DNA from: Archangium lipolyticum
GTDB lineage: Bacteria > Myxococcota > Myxococcia > Myxococcales > Myxococcaceae
Assembly: GCF_024623785.1 (NCBI RefSeq)
Contig: NZ_JANKBZ010000001.1
Span: forward strand, 744,001 to 808,000
DNA length: 64,000 nt
Reading direction: 5' to 3'
The notes beneath the pieces are model-generated. The model saw only the letters and a list, made by a program, of their open reading frames with translations, was not told the origin of the DNA and made no database searches. Below are positions 1-9,101 of the stretch, piece by piece. How positions within the stretch are numbered: the first letter of the stretch is position 1; the number at the start of each line of letters is the position of its first letter. A program made the position numbers and the translations under genes.

Positions 1-2345
1 AACAGCGGGATGCCATCCGTCTTCTCCACCAGCTCCCGGACCGTCTCCTCCGGCAGGGGCGCACCGCGAGCCGCCTCCTTCACCAGGGACTCCGCGAGCC
101 CGGCCGGCAGGCGCTCCAGGGTGAGCGAGTGGAACCAGGGCCGCGAGGGCCAGGAGGGCTGGAACTCGGGGCGGGCGGAAAGGACGACGAGAACGCGTGC
201 TCCCTCGATGCGCTCGAGCAGGAGCCCAAGCAACTCGAGCCAGGAGGAGTCGGCCCAGTGCAGATCCTCGACGGCGACGAGCACGGGCCGCTGCCGCGCC
301 TCGCGCAGGAGCAGCTCCACCAGGGCCTCGTACGTCATCTCCTGCCGCCGCTCGGGCGTGAGCCGGGACACCGGGGAGCCCTCGGGCAGGGGCAGTGAGA
401 GGAGCAGGCCCAGCAGCTGTGCGGACTCCCGGGGGGACTCCATCGTATCCAGCCGTGACTCCAACTCGCGCAGGTACCGCTCGGGCGAGACCTCCGGGGA
501 GAACCGGAAGAGGCCCTGGAGCACCTCGGCCATCGGAAGGAGGGCGCTGGCGCCGAACCGGGAGCCGCATTGGAACCGCAGCCGGGTGGCCATCTCCGGA
601 GGCACACGCTCGTGCAACTCCTGAAGGAGCCGGGACTTGCCGATGCCCGCCTCTCCCCGGAGCAGGACGAACGCGCCCCGCCCGTTCCGGGCCCCCTCCC
701 AGTGCTCCAGGAGCCACCGCAGCTCCCCTTCCCTCCCCACCAGGGGCGTGAGGCCACCGGCCATGAGCGTCCTGTCGAAGCGGACCTGCCCCTCCCGCTC
801 GCGCAGCACGCGATGCACCTCCATGCGGACCGGCCCCGCGAGCCCCGGCAGCTCCCGGAGGCCGAGTGCCTCCGTCTCGAAGGCACCGCACACCTGCTTC
901 CAGGTCGTCCCGGTGGCGAGCACCTCGCCGGGCCCGGCCTGTCTCGCGAGCCGGGACACCACCCGCGAGGCCTCTCCCTGGAGAGCGCGTGCGTCCAGCA
1001 TCATCCAGTCCGTATGGAGGCCCACCCTCGCCCCCAGCCCGGAGATCAGCAGGTGCGGCAACCTCCGGCGGAGCAGCTCCGGCATGTCCCGGGCCAGCCG
1101 CAGCGCCGCGCGGACAGCGCGCTCCGCGTCGTCCTCCCGCACCTGGAGCTGGCCGAAGCAGGCGACCACCTCTCCGCCCATGGCCAGGGTGACGGTGCCG
1201 CCGTGCCGCTGGATGACGTCCGCACACTCCCGCTGGAAGGCCGTCTCCAGTTCCTCCACGTCCTCGGCGCCGAGCCGCGCCGAGAGCCCGGAGAGCTCCG
1301 GCAGCAGACAGGAGAGCAGCACCAGCAACCGGCGCTGCTGGAGCACGGGCCGCGGCGGCCCGGCTCCGGGCCCGGCGAGGCGCACACGCAACTCGAGGAT
1401 CACCTCCCGCAGCTCCCGGGCCGAGGGAAGGCGCCGGGCCGGCTCCTTGGCCAGCAGGGACACCACGAGCGACTCCACCTCCCGAGGCACGTCTGGCTGG
1501 CGCGCGCGCACCGAGGGCATGGGCTCGCGGGAAGTCACCCGCTCGCGCAGCTCCGGCCACGGGGCATCCGGAAAGGGCAGCTCGCCGGTGAGCACCTCGT
1601 ACAGCATCACCCCGGCCGCCCAGAGGTCGGTCCGCGCATCCTGCGTCCCTCCCCTCCACTGTTCCGGCGCCATGTAGCCCGGAGTCCCAGCCCTGGGCAG
1701 GTGCGGCGAGCCCGTGCCATTGCCGGCAATCAGGTGCGACAGGCCGAAGTCCAGCAGCTTCACCCCACCTTGTCGGGTGAGGAAGACATTGCCGGGTTTG
1801 AGATCCCGGTGGACGATGCCGCGCTCGTGGGCGTGCGCCAGGCCCGCGGCGATGCCGTCCATGATCTCCAGCGCGCGCCGCACCTCCAGCCGTCGTTCCC
1901 GCTTCAGCACCGCCGCGAGCGACTCTCCCTCCAGGCATTCCATGACCAGGAAGGGCACACGGGGCTCTCCGCGCGTGGCACTCCCCTCGGACACGTCGAA
2001 GATGCGGATGATGTTCTCGTGGTCCAGCCGGGCGATGGCGCGCGCCTCGCGCAGTGCCGCTTCGTCGAACCCCGTGCGAACCAGGAGGAACTTGAGCGCC
2101 ACCTCGCGCTGCAGCATCTCGTCCCGGGCCCGGAAGACCTGACCCATTCCCCCGCCCCCCAACCATTCCAGGACATGGTACCGGCGACCCTCCGGGCCTC
2201 CGAGCCATCCCCCGGGCACCGGGAGCCGAGGCATCGGCTCGATCCGCAACTCGCGCAGGAAGGAATCCTCGAGGTCCGAGGAGCTCCCACGCTCGTCCGT
2301 GGACAGGCTCCGGTTCTCGCCCTCCTGCGTGATGTCCCTGCTCAT
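1..2345 (-). CDS. Ser/Thr protein kinase - cyclase-like - AAA ATPase fusion, 3' end outside window
   Basis: Signalling kinase; 781 residues are visible and the frame is still open at base 1. The kinase domain comes first: glycine loop GGGGMG near residue 63, HRDLKPGN near 180, DFGLS near 199 and the APE motif near 226, so it should be catalytically active. Residues about 350-505 resemble a class III nucleotide cyclase, but the first metal aspartate is not apparent and the usual GD is GE (MGGEVVACFG), so this part is probably a sensor or structural domain. An AAA module follows, with Walker A GIGKS near 568 and Walker B VAVEDLHWAD near 690. This architecture is common in myxobacteria (kinase/cyclase fusions with an LuxR/MalT-like ATPase). 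Start ATG at 2345 has GAGGGG seven bases upstream. It lies 78 bp downstream of the P-type ATPase and may share its transcript. The substrate is unknown. Confidence 0.9.
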   Translation of the reverse strand, partial: MSRDITQEGENRSLSTDERGSSSDLEDSFLRELRIEPMPRLPVPGGWLGGPEGRRYHVLEWLGGGGMGQVFRARDEMLQREVALKFLLVRTGFDEAALREARAIARLDHENIIRIFDVSEGSATRGEPRVPFLVMECLEGESLAAVLKRERRLEVRRALEIMDGIAAGLAHAHERGIVHRDLKPGNVFLTRQGGVKLLDFGLSHLIAGNGTGSPHLPRAGTPGYMAPEQWRGGTQDARTDLWAAGVMLYEVLTGELPFPDAPWPELRERVTSREPMPSVRARQPDVPREVESLVVSLLAKEPARRLPSARELREVILELRVRLAGPGAGPPRPVLQQRRLLVLLSCLLPELSGLSARLGAEDVEELETAFQRECADVIQRHGGTVTLAMGGEVVACFGQLQVREDDAERAVRAALRLARDMPELLRRRLPHLLISGLGARVGLHTDWMMLDARALQGEASRVVSRLARQAGPGEVLATGTTWKQVCGAFETEALGLRELPGLAGPVRMEVHRVLREREGQVRFDRTLMAGGLTPLVGREGELRWLLEHWEGARNGRGAFVLLRGEAGIGKSRLLQELHERVPPEMATRLRFQCGSRFGASALLPMAEVLQGLFRFSPEVSPERYLRELESRLDTMESPRESAQLLGLLLSLPLPEGSPVSRLTPERRQEMTYEALVELLLREARQRPVLVAVEDLHWADSSWLELLGLLLERIEGARVLVVLSARPEFQPSWPSRPWFHSLTLERLPAGLAESLVKEAARGAPLPEETVRELVEKTDGIPL

Positions 2346-2423
2346 CCCAACCCCTCGAGGTACCGCCACGGAGTCTCCCCAGTGGCCGTCCTCCAGAATG
2401 TAGGGGTCCGGAAGAACCGGGAC

Positions 2424-5228
2424 TCAGCCCACCGTCGCACGCCGAGGCACGTGCCGAGGGAGCTGCTTGCCGGCCTCCTGCTCCCGCCGCGCTCGCTGCG
2501 CACGCCGCGAGCGCCACCACTTCTCCACGCTGATGACGGGGAGGACCATGGCCCCCACCAGCGCGCACAGGCCCAGCGCCTCGAGCGACAGCGGCGCGGT
2601 GCCGAACACGCGCTGCATGAAGGGCAGGAAGATGAACCCGAGCTGCAGCAGCGCCAGCGTTCCGATACCGAGATAGACGAAGGGGTTGCTGAAGACACCG
2701 ATGCGGAAGAACGAGTCACGCAGGGAGCGGCAGTTCAGCAGGTAGAACATCTGGAACATGATGACCGTGGTGACGGCCATGGTCTGCGCCTCGCGCAGGG
2801 CCATGTCGTGGCCCAGGCGTGCCGCCTCGGTGTTGTACTCCCAGAGGAAGAGCCCGGTGGCGCCAGCGCACATCAGCACCGCCACCACCACCGTTCGTAT
2901 CACCACGAAGCGGCTGAGCACGGGTGAGTCCGGCCGGCGCGGAGAGCGATTCATCACATCGGGCTCCCGGGCCTCGAAGGCCAGCGGCAGCGCGAGCGCC
3001 ACCGTGGCCACCAGGTTGATCCACAGCAACTGGCTGGGGAGCATGGCCAGCAGGGCCTCGGATTGACCGTTGATGTTCAGGATGGGGAAGAAGGCCACGC
3101 CGACGATGAGGATGAGGGCCAGCCCCAGGTTGGTGGGCAGCACGAAGGCGAGCGACTTGATGAGGTTGTCGTAGACGCGCCTCCCCTCCTCCACCGCGGC
3201 GGCGATGGAGGCGAAGTTGTCATCGGTGAGGATGATGTCCGCGGCCTCCTTGGACACGGCGGTGCCGGTGATGCCCATGGCCACGCCGATGTTGGCCTGC
3301 TTGAGCGCGGGCGCGTCGTTGACGCCATCCCCCGTCATGGCCACCACGTGGCCCTCCTTCTGGAGGGCGCGCACCAGGCGCAGCTTGTGTTCGGGCGCCA
3401 CGCGGGCGAACACGTTGGAGGACGTGGCCGCTTCACGCAGCCGCGCCTCGTCCATCTCCGCCAGCTCCGCCCCCGTCACCGCCCGGCCTCCCTCGAGGAT
3501 GCCGAGCTGCGCGCCGATGGCCTCCGCCGTCTTCGCGTGGTCGCCGGTGATCATCTTCACGGAGATGCCGGCCGTGTGGCAGGCCTTCACCGCCTGGATG
3601 GCCTCCTCGCGCGGCGGGTCGATCATCCCCTGGAGCCCCAGGAGCTGGAAGCCGCCGGCCGCGTCCTCGAGCCGCACGCCCCGCTGCGAGTCAGGAACGG
3701 ATTTGCTCGCCACGGCCAGCACGCGCATGCCCCGCGAGGCCAGGCGCTCCACCTCCGCGAGGACCCTCCTGGCGTCGAGCCCCTCGTGCGAGTCGCAGCG
3801 GCGCAGCACCACCTCGGGGGCGCCCTTGAGGAAGAGGGAGCGGCCGCCCCGCTCGTCCTCGTTGAGGGTGGCCATGAACTGGTTCTCGGACTCGAAGGGG
3901 ATGGCATCCACGCGGGAGCGGCCGGAGCGCAGCTCCTCCACGCGCAGCCCGGCCTTCTCCGCGGCGACGATGAGGGCGCCCTCGGTGGGATCTCCCGTCA
4001 GCTCCCAGGTGCCATCCTTGGAACGGACCGAGGCGTCATTGCAGAGCGCGCCGGCCACGAGCAGCTCGCGGGCATCCTCGGGCAGGGAGCCCAGGGGCTG
4101 GTCATCCCGGCGCACCTCGCCCTGGGGCGCGTACCCCACGCCGGAGATGGAGTAGGAGCCAGCGGGCGTCCACAGGGCCTGGACGGTCATCTCGTTGCGG
4201 GTGAGCGTGCCCGTCTTGTCGGAGCAGATGACGGTGGTGCTGCCCAGCGTCTCCACGGCCGGCAGCTTGCGGATGATGGCGCGGCGCGCGGCCATGTATT
4301 GCACGCCGATGGCCAGGGCGATGGTGACGATGGCGGGCAGGCCCTCGGGGATGGCGGCCACCGCCAACGTGAGGGCGGCCAGGAGCGACTCGGCCACCGC
4401 GTAGCCGCGCAGCAGGCCCACGCCCAGCAGCACGGCGGAGATGATGAGGATGGCGATCGTCAGGTAGCGCCCGATGGAGGCCAGGGCCTTCGTCAGGGGC
4501 GTCTGCAGATCCACCGCCTCGTGCAACAGCTGGGAGATGCGGCCGAGCTCGGTGGCGGCGCCCGTGGCCACCACCACCGCCGTGCCCGTGCCGTAGGTGA
4601 CGTGCGTGCCGCCGTAGGCCATGCTCGCCCGGTCGCCGATGCCCGCGCTCGCGTCGACGGGCGCCGCCTTCTTCTCCGAGGGGACGGACTCGCCCGTGAG
4701 CGCCGCCTCCTCCACCTGGAGGTTGCGCCCGGCGAGGAGCCGCACGTCCGCCGGCACCTTGTCCCCCGAGGCGAGCAGCACCACGTCCCCCGGGACGAGC
4801 TCCGCGGCGGGCACCGTCACCTTCTGGCCCGAGCGCAGGACGGTGGCGTTCTCCGGCACCATCTGCGTGAGGGCCTCGATGGCCTTGCCCGCGCGGAATT
4901 CCTGCACGAAGCCGATGAGGGTGTTGAGCACCACCACCGCGAGGACGATGATGCCGTCCGTCACCTTGCCCAGGGCGATGGCCAGCCCCGCCGACGCGAG
5001 CAGCACCCAGATGAGGGGGTTGTTCACCTGGCGCCAGAGCAGCTTCAGGGGGCTCTCACCGGAGACCCGCTGCAACACATTGGGGCCATGGCGTTCGAGC
5101 CGGGCGCGGGCCTCGCTCTCGGAGAGGCCGTCGGGGCCGCCTTGAACGGCTTTCAGCACCGCGTCGGGGGGCAACGCGTGCCAGGGCTGGGGGGACGAAG
5201 TCACCGCGGGAGGTTCGTGTGCATCCAT
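2424..5228 (-). CDS. P2-type cation-transporting ATPase
   Basis: Inner-membrane ion pump of 934 aa, normal length for P2 ATPases. Visible landmarks in order: N-terminal cation ATPase domain, TGES near residue 179, PEGLP in TM4 near 291, phosphorylation motif DKTGTLT near 337, hinge GDGVNDAPAL near 633 and a C-terminal helix bundle. It resembles bacterial Ca2+ ATPases (PMA1/CtpF-like), but acidic residues that bind Ca2+ in SERCA TM5 and TM6 are absent: TM5 reads LPTNLGLAL where SERCA has NVGE, and TM6 reads NLVATVALALP where SERCA has NLVTDGLP. The transported ion is therefore uncertain. The start has GAGGAG just upstream of ATG 5228. It stands 123 bp downstream of nadD, with a weak hairpin between them. 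Confidence 0.92.
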   Translation of the reverse strand: MDAHEPPAVTSSPQPWHALPPDAVLKAVQGGPDGLSESEARARLERHGPNVLQRVSGESPLKLLWRQVNNPLIWVLLASAGLAIALGKVTDGIIVLAVVVLNTLIGFVQEFRAGKAIEALTQMVPENATVLRSGQKVTVPAAELVPGDVVLLASGDKVPADVRLLAGRNLQVEEAALTGESVPSEKKAAPVDASAGIGDRASMAYGGTHVTYGTGTAVVVATGAATELGRISQLLHEAVDLQTPLTKALASIGRYLTIAILIISAVLLGVGLLRGYAVAESLLAALTLAVAAIPEGLPAIVTIALAIGVQYMAARRAIIRKLPAVETLGSTTVICSDKTGTLTRNEMTVQALWTPAGSYSISGVGYAPQGEVRRDDQPLGSLPEDARELLVAGALCNDASVRSKDGTWELTGDPTEGALIVAAEKAGLRVEELRSGRSRVDAIPFESENQFMATLNEDERGGRSLFLKGAPEVVLRRCDSHEGLDARRVLAEVERLASRGMRVLAVASKSVPDSQRGVRLEDAAGGFQLLGLQGMIDPPREEAIQAVKACHTAGISVKMITGDHAKTAEAIGAQLGILEGGRAVTGAELAEMDEARLREAATSSNVFARVAPEHKLRLVRALQKEGHVVAMTGDGVNDAPALKQANIGVAMGITGTAVSKEAADIILTDDNFASIAAAVEEGRRVYDNLIKSLAFVLPTNLGLALILIVGVAFFPILNINGQSEALLAMLPSQLLWINLVATVALALPLAFEAREPDVMNRSPRRPDSPVLSRFVVIRTVVVAVLMCAGATGLFLWEYNTEAARLGHDMALREAQTMAVTTVIMFQMFYLLNCRSLRDSFFRIGVFSNPFVYLGIGTLALLQLGFIFLPFMQRVFGTAPLSLEALGLCALVGAMVLPVISVEKWWRSRRAQRARREQEAGKQLPRHVPRRATVG

Positions 5229-5295
5229 GTGGCGCTCCTCGCGGGGTAATGTGTGGACCCCGGCAATCCTCGGCCAAAAGAAAATAGGGCCGCGA

Positions 5296-5316
5296 CACTT
5301 CGAGAAAGACGAAGTG
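5296..5316 (-). terminator. possible weak terminator after nadD
   Basis: A 7-bp perfect stem CACTTCG/CGAAGTG with a 7-base loop lies 36-56 bp past the nadD stop. On the minus strand it is followed about 12 bases later by a T-rich run (TATTTTCTTTT). The distance to the T run makes termination only moderately likely; it may separate nadD from the ATPase unit. Confidence 0.35.
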
Positions 5317-5351
5317 GAAGCGTCAGGGGGACGAGCGAGGAGCCGCCCGGC

Positions 5352-5936
5352 TCACAGGCCGTAGAGGTGGTGCTCGCGGGCGTAGGCGAGCACCGCGCTC
5401 GGCACCAGGTCCGAGGGCAGCTCGCCCCGGGACAGCCGCTCGCGGATCTCCGTGGAGGAGACCTCGGCCAGCGGCGGGCCCACGACGTCGAGCGGCGGCT
5501 GGATGACGGTGTCGACGCCCGGGTAGCCCGCGCGGTGGAGCACCAGCACGCGCGCCATCCGCCGGATGCGGTCGACGTCCTTCCAGTGCGGCAGATCCTT
5601 CAGGATGTCCGAGCCGATGACGAGCGTGTAGCGGTGCTCCGGGTGGCGCGCCTGGAGGAAGGCCAGCGTGTCCACCGTACGCCCGTCCTTGCCCACCTCG
5701 CTCTCCACCCGCGAGCTCTTCATCCAGCCCGAGGTGTCCCGGCACAGCAGCTCGCACATGCGCAGGCGGTGCTCGAACTCCTCGGACACCTTGCCGAAGG
5801 GATGGCGGAAGGTGGGCATGAGCCACACCTCGTCCACGCCCTGGGTGGCGCGCACGTAGTGGGCCGCCATCAGGTGGCCGACGTGAGGCGGGTTGAACGA
5901 GCCTCCGAGGATCGCGACCTGCACGGGGTGCCTCAC
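5352..5936 (-). CDS. nadD: nicotinate-nucleotide adenylyltransferase
   Basis: Converts nicotinate mononucleotide and ATP to deamido-NAD in NAD biosynthesis, in the cytoplasm. The 194-aa product carries the nucleotidyltransferase signature GGSFNPPHVGHL at the N-terminus and the ATP-binding SSTEIRERL near the C-terminus, and has normal NadD length. The start is GTG at 5936, chosen because it overlaps the TGA of the upstream gene as GTGA and places the signature about ten residues in; a longer frame to 6056 lies inside the upstream gene. The gene is not followed by rsfS, its common partner elsewhere. It is translationally coupled to the phosphoesterase-like gene and through it to namZ. Confidence 0.93.
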   Translation of the reverse strand: MRHPVQVAILGGSFNPPHVGHLMAAHYVRATQGVDEVWLMPTFRHPFGKVSEEFEHRLRMCELLCRDTSGWMKSSRVESEVGKDGRTVDTLAFLQARHPEHRYTLVIGSDILKDLPHWKDVDRIRRMARVLVLHRAGYPGVDTVIQPPLDVVGPPLAEVSSTEIRERLSRGELPSDLVPSAVLAYAREHHLYGL

Positions 5937-6616
5937 TTGATGGTCAGCTTGGAGCGGCGATCCAATAGCAGCATCTGCGGTTGGAGGATCACCGACCCAT
6001 CCAGCCGGAAGGCGGAGAAGCGCAGGTTGCGATCCTCTCGCTCCAGCAGGGCGCACGTCTGCTCCGCGGCCCCGGCCAGGCGGCCCGGGGTGAGGAAGTA
6101 GCGCGGGCCGATCTGCACCAGCTTCGGCTCGGAGTCCTTGCCGTGGATGAAGACGAGCGCGTTGACCAGGTCGTCCCGGGACAGGTCGTTCTTGTCATGG
6201 ACGAGGCAGCAGAGCGTGTCGCCCACCATGTCCAGCATCTTCCGGGGGATGGACGGGTCCCTGTACTGGAGGGAGTCGCGCTCCGGGGTGCGCAGGAAGT
6301 GCTCGCGGACGAGCAGCGGGTCCTCCTCCAGCTCCTTCAGCGCCTCGTCCCCCAGGGACAGCGAGCGCGGGCGGGGCTTCTGCTCGGTGACGGCCAGCCA
6401 GCGGGCCACGTCCTGGATGAAGTCCGCCCCGGAGTACTCGCGGCCCCCACGGCTGCGCTCGCGCCGGTCGAGGATCCACTCGTCCAGGTCGGTGTAGCGT
6501 CCCCCCAGGAAGATGAAGCGCTGTGCGCCCTTGGCCCGCAGCAGCTCATAGGCCGCGTCGAAGGCGGCCAGATCGCCATGGCTGTCGGACAGGATTCCGA
6601 TGACGTCTTGGCTCAC
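5933..6616 (-). CDS. degenerate calcineurin-like phosphoesterase-family protein
   Basis: A 227-aa cytoplasmic protein starting at GTG 6616, which overlaps the namZ stop as GTGA. The N-terminus, GILSDSHGDLAAF, is motif I of YfcE-type metallophosphoesterases. The later motifs are damaged: the expected GD is GG (FLGGRYTD), no GNHD is visible, and the C-terminal GHxH appears as IHGKDSEPK followed by a family-like FLTPGRL. It may be a binding or regulatory protein rather than an enzyme. The hydrophilic middle (residues about 55-150) has no motif I recognise. It sits between namZ and nadD with four-base overlaps on both sides, which implies fixed stoichiometry. The function is unknown; the fold assignment is fairly safe. 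Confidence 0.8.
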   Translation of the reverse strand: MSQDVIGILSDSHGDLAAFDAAYELLRAKGAQRFIFLGGRYTDLDEWILDRRERSRGGREYSGADFIQDVARWLAVTEQKPRPRSLSLGDEALKELEEDPLLVREHFLRTPERDSLQYRDPSIPRKMLDMVGDTLCCLVHDKNDLSRDDLVNALVFIHGKDSEPKLVQIGPRYFLTPGRLAGAAEQTCALLEREDRNLRFSAFRLDGSVILQPQMLLLDRRSKLTIK

Positions 6617-7806
6617 GACCCCTGAGCGTACAGCAGATGACGCTCCCTCCGCTTGGCGAAGTCCCGGGCCTGGGTCTCGAAGCCTTCCAGTAGACGGTCC
6701 AGCGGCCAACCAGCCTCGATCCCCTTGCGGACCTGATCCGTCCCACAGAGCAGGTCGAAGGCGGGCACGTCGTCCACGAACTCGTAGGCGTCTTCACGCC
6801 AGGCGAACTTCCCGCCCTGCCCCAGCTCGTAGAGGGCCTGGAAGATGGCGAGGCCCGTGCGCAGGGGCAGGAAGGCCTGGCGGTCCGTGACGTGGATGAA
6901 GGCACCGCTGCAGGACTCGCCCTTGTACTTGTCGAAGGTGGGAGTGAAGCCCACGGCGCGGAAGGAGACGCCGGGGAGCTTCTCGCGCTCCAGCCGGGCG
7001 AGCAGCGCGTCCGTGTCCACCCAGGGTGCGCCGAACTGCTCGAAGGGGCGGCAGGTGCCGCGGCCCTCGGAGACGTTGGTGCCCTCGCCCTGGCACATGC
7101 CCGGGTAGACGAGCGCGGTGTCCGGGGTGGGCATGTTCGGCGAGGGCGGGATGAAGGGCAGCCCGGTATCGGACCAGAAATACTCGCGGCGCCAACCTTC
7201 CATGGGCACCACCGTCAGCTCGCACCCGAAGCCCTGCTCGTCATTGAAGAGGCGGGCCAGCTCGCCGGCCGTCATGCCGTGCCGGTTGGGAAGGGAGTAC
7301 AGCCCCACGAAGGAGCGGTAGCGCTCGCCCACGAGGTTGCCCTCGATGGTGACGCCGTTGAGCGGGTTGGGCCGGTCCAGCACGTAGAAGGGCACCTTCG
7401 CCTTGCCGGCGGCCTTCATGGCCAGGGCCATGGTGTAGACGTAGGTGTAGTAGCGGCTGCCCACGTCCTGGATGTCGAAGACGAGCGCGTCCAGGCCCTC
7501 CAGCCACTCGGGGCGGGGCGAGAGGGACTCGAAGGTGGAGCCGTAGAGGCTGTACACGGGGACGCCGGTGCGCCTGTCTCGCACATCGTCCACGGCGACC
7601 ATGTACTGGGCCTCGCCGCGGATGCCGTGCTCGGGGCCGAAGAGGGCTCCCAGCTTCACCCCCGGCGCGCTGGCCAGCAGGTCCGCCAGGTGGCGGAACC
7701 GCGAGTCCACGCTGGTGGGGTTGACGATGGCGCCCACCCGCTTGCCCTTCAGCGGCGCGAAACCCTGCTCCACCCAGACATCCAGTCCCGTCTTCACCCG
7801 TCTCAC
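6613..7806 (-). CDS. namZ: DUF1343 / NamZ-type exo-N-acetylmuramidase (GH171 family)
   Basis: A 397-aa member of the DUF1343 family, whose Bacillus subtilis representative NamZ removes terminal N-acetylmuramic acid from peptidoglycan fragments. Family hallmarks visible here are FGPEHGIRG near the N-terminus, DVGSRYYTYVYT, DRPNPLNG and EGTNVSEGRGT. Start GTG 7806 is preceded by GGGGGA at good spacing. With that start no signal peptide is visible, so the enzyme may act in the cytoplasm on imported muropeptides or use a start I have missed. It lies 14 bp after the cyclase gene and overlaps the phosphoesterase gene. A role in recycling its own wall or digesting prey wall is inference. Confidence 0.85.
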   Translation of the reverse strand: MRRVKTGLDVWVEQGFAPLKGKRVGAIVNPTSVDSRFRHLADLLASAPGVKLGALFGPEHGIRGEAQYMVAVDDVRDRRTGVPVYSLYGSTFESLSPRPEWLEGLDALVFDIQDVGSRYYTYVYTMALAMKAAGKAKVPFYVLDRPNPLNGVTIEGNLVGERYRSFVGLYSLPNRHGMTAGELARLFNDEQGFGCELTVVPMEGWRREYFWSDTGLPFIPPSPNMPTPDTALVYPGMCQGEGTNVSEGRGTCRPFEQFGAPWVDTDALLARLEREKLPGVSFRAVGFTPTFDKYKGESCSGAFIHVTDRQAFLPLRTGLAIFQALYELGQGGKFAWREDAYEFVDDVPAFDLLCGTDQVRKGIEAGWPLDRLLEGFETQARDFAKRRERHLLYAQGS

Positions 7807-7820
7807 GTCATCCCCCAATG

Positions 7821-9041
7821 TCAGCGGCCGAGCCGCTCCAACGCCTTCTCCGCCTTCTTGCGCGAGTTGCACCCCAGGCCCCACAGGGCGTCCGGCTCAT
7901 CGCCCGGGCCGCCATTCTTCGCCAGGGCCACCAGCGCGCCGCGCGCGGACTCCAACCGGAGCTCGCCCAGCGTGGTCGCGACCTCGGAGCGCACGCGGCA
8001 CTCCGGGTGCTTCAACATGCCGGTGAGCCGCGCCCCGGCCTCTTCGTTCCCGGCCTTCACCGCGGCGCGGTAGTGATCCACCGCCTTGCCGGGTGCCTCC
8101 AGCGCCTCGTCGAGCTGCCCGAGGAGCAGGTTCTTCTCCCCCGGGAGCTTCTCCTCGGCGATGAGCTTGCGGGCCTTCTCCGCCAGCTCGAGCTTCTCCT
8201 GCGTGGCGGAGGCCTCGGCCACGTCCTTGATGGCGGCCTCGGCGGGGCTGTCGCGCAGCACGACGAAGCCGATGCCCAGCAGCAGCAGCACCAGCGCGCC
8301 TCCGCCCACCGCCAGGGCCCGGGGAGAGAGCGACAGGCGCCGCCCGGACTTCACCGCCATGATGACGGTGGCCGCGCGGCTGCCCAGGGCGGCGGCGAGA
8401 TCCGGACCCGGCGTGAGCAGGGAGCCGGGGACGCGCGAGAGCGCCAGGTTGCCGAAGGGCGGCTGCTCGTTCTCCAGCGAGGGCTCCTCGGTCGGCAGGT
8501 GCACCACGGAGGGCGTCTCCACGCGGTAGGGCGCCCGGGGCACGCGGAAGACGCGGATCTTCCCGGGGATGCCCTTGAGCTCGAAGGAGCCCACCTCCAG
8601 GGAGGGCACCTCGGCCTTGTTCATGGCCAGGTACACGGCCTCGGTGAAGAACACCTCGCCGGCCTCGGCGATGGACTCCACGCGCGAGGCGATGTTGACG
8701 GGCTCACCGAAGACGTCGTTGGACTCCAGCCGCACCTCTCCCACGTTGATGGCCACGCGCACGTCGAGCCGCTCCGCGTCCGGGACGCCGCGGTTGTACT
8801 GCCAGAGCCGGTCCTGGATGGCCATGCCACTGAGGACGGCCTGGGTGGGCGACTCGAAGGTGACGAGGAAGGCATCCCCGATGGACTTGATGATGCGCCC
8901 GCCGAACGCCTTGAACACGGGGGTGAGGAGCTCATTGTGCGTCCGCAGCAGACGCTGATTCTCCTCGAGGGTCTGCCGGCTGGTCCGCTCGGTGAACCCT
9001 TGGATGTCGGTGAAAACGATGGCGAGGTTGGCGGTCTTCAA
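7821..9041 (-). CDS. class III adenylate/guanylate cyclase with transmembrane segment
   Basis: A 406-aa predicted nucleotide cyclase. The N-terminal catalytic domain has the metal-binding FTDIQGFT, the second aspartate in SIGDAFLVTF, and the NDVFGEPVNIASRV block with the transition-state Asn and Arg, so it looks active. A basic stretch and one strong membrane helix (near LAVGGGALVLLLLGIGFVVL) follow. The C-terminal part is helical, with a HEAT-like end (PECRVRSEVATTLGELRLESARGALVALAK). The cyclase domain would face the cytoplasm. Start TTG 9041 is chosen because family members begin at MKTANLAIVFTDI; another TTG at 9086 adds 15 residues of unlike character. It leads into namZ with 14 bp between. 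The signal it senses is unknown. Confidence 0.85.
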   Translation of the reverse strand: MKTANLAIVFTDIQGFTERTSRQTLEENQRLLRTHNELLTPVFKAFGGRIIKSIGDAFLVTFESPTQAVLSGMAIQDRLWQYNRGVPDAERLDVRVAINVGEVRLESNDVFGEPVNIASRVESIAEAGEVFFTEAVYLAMNKAEVPSLEVGSFELKGIPGKIRVFRVPRAPYRVETPSVVHLPTEEPSLENEQPPFGNLALSRVPGSLLTPGPDLAAALGSRAATVIMAVKSGRRLSLSPRALAVGGGALVLLLLGIGFVVLRDSPAEAAIKDVAEASATQEKLELAEKARKLIAEEKLPGEKNLLLGQLDEALEAPGKAVDHYRAAVKAGNEEAGARLTGMLKHPECRVRSEVATTLGELRLESARGALVALAKNGGPGDEPDALWGLGCNSRKKAEKALERLGR

Positions 9042-9101
9042 GGCGGGCGCAGTGTATGCAGTGGCGCTTTCCGCGCAATCAGACAAGGACAGAAAGGTTC
9101 C

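Noticed and set aside
570-2927. Long plus-strand open frame
   Set aside because: Antisense to the kinase fusion and the ATPase; composition (many Arg, Pro, His, Gln) is that of a high-GC shadow, and the minus-strand proteins have clear motifs.
3063-5249. 728-codon plus-strand open frame
   Set aside because: Complete overlap with the P-type ATPase on the other strand; no recognisable domain.
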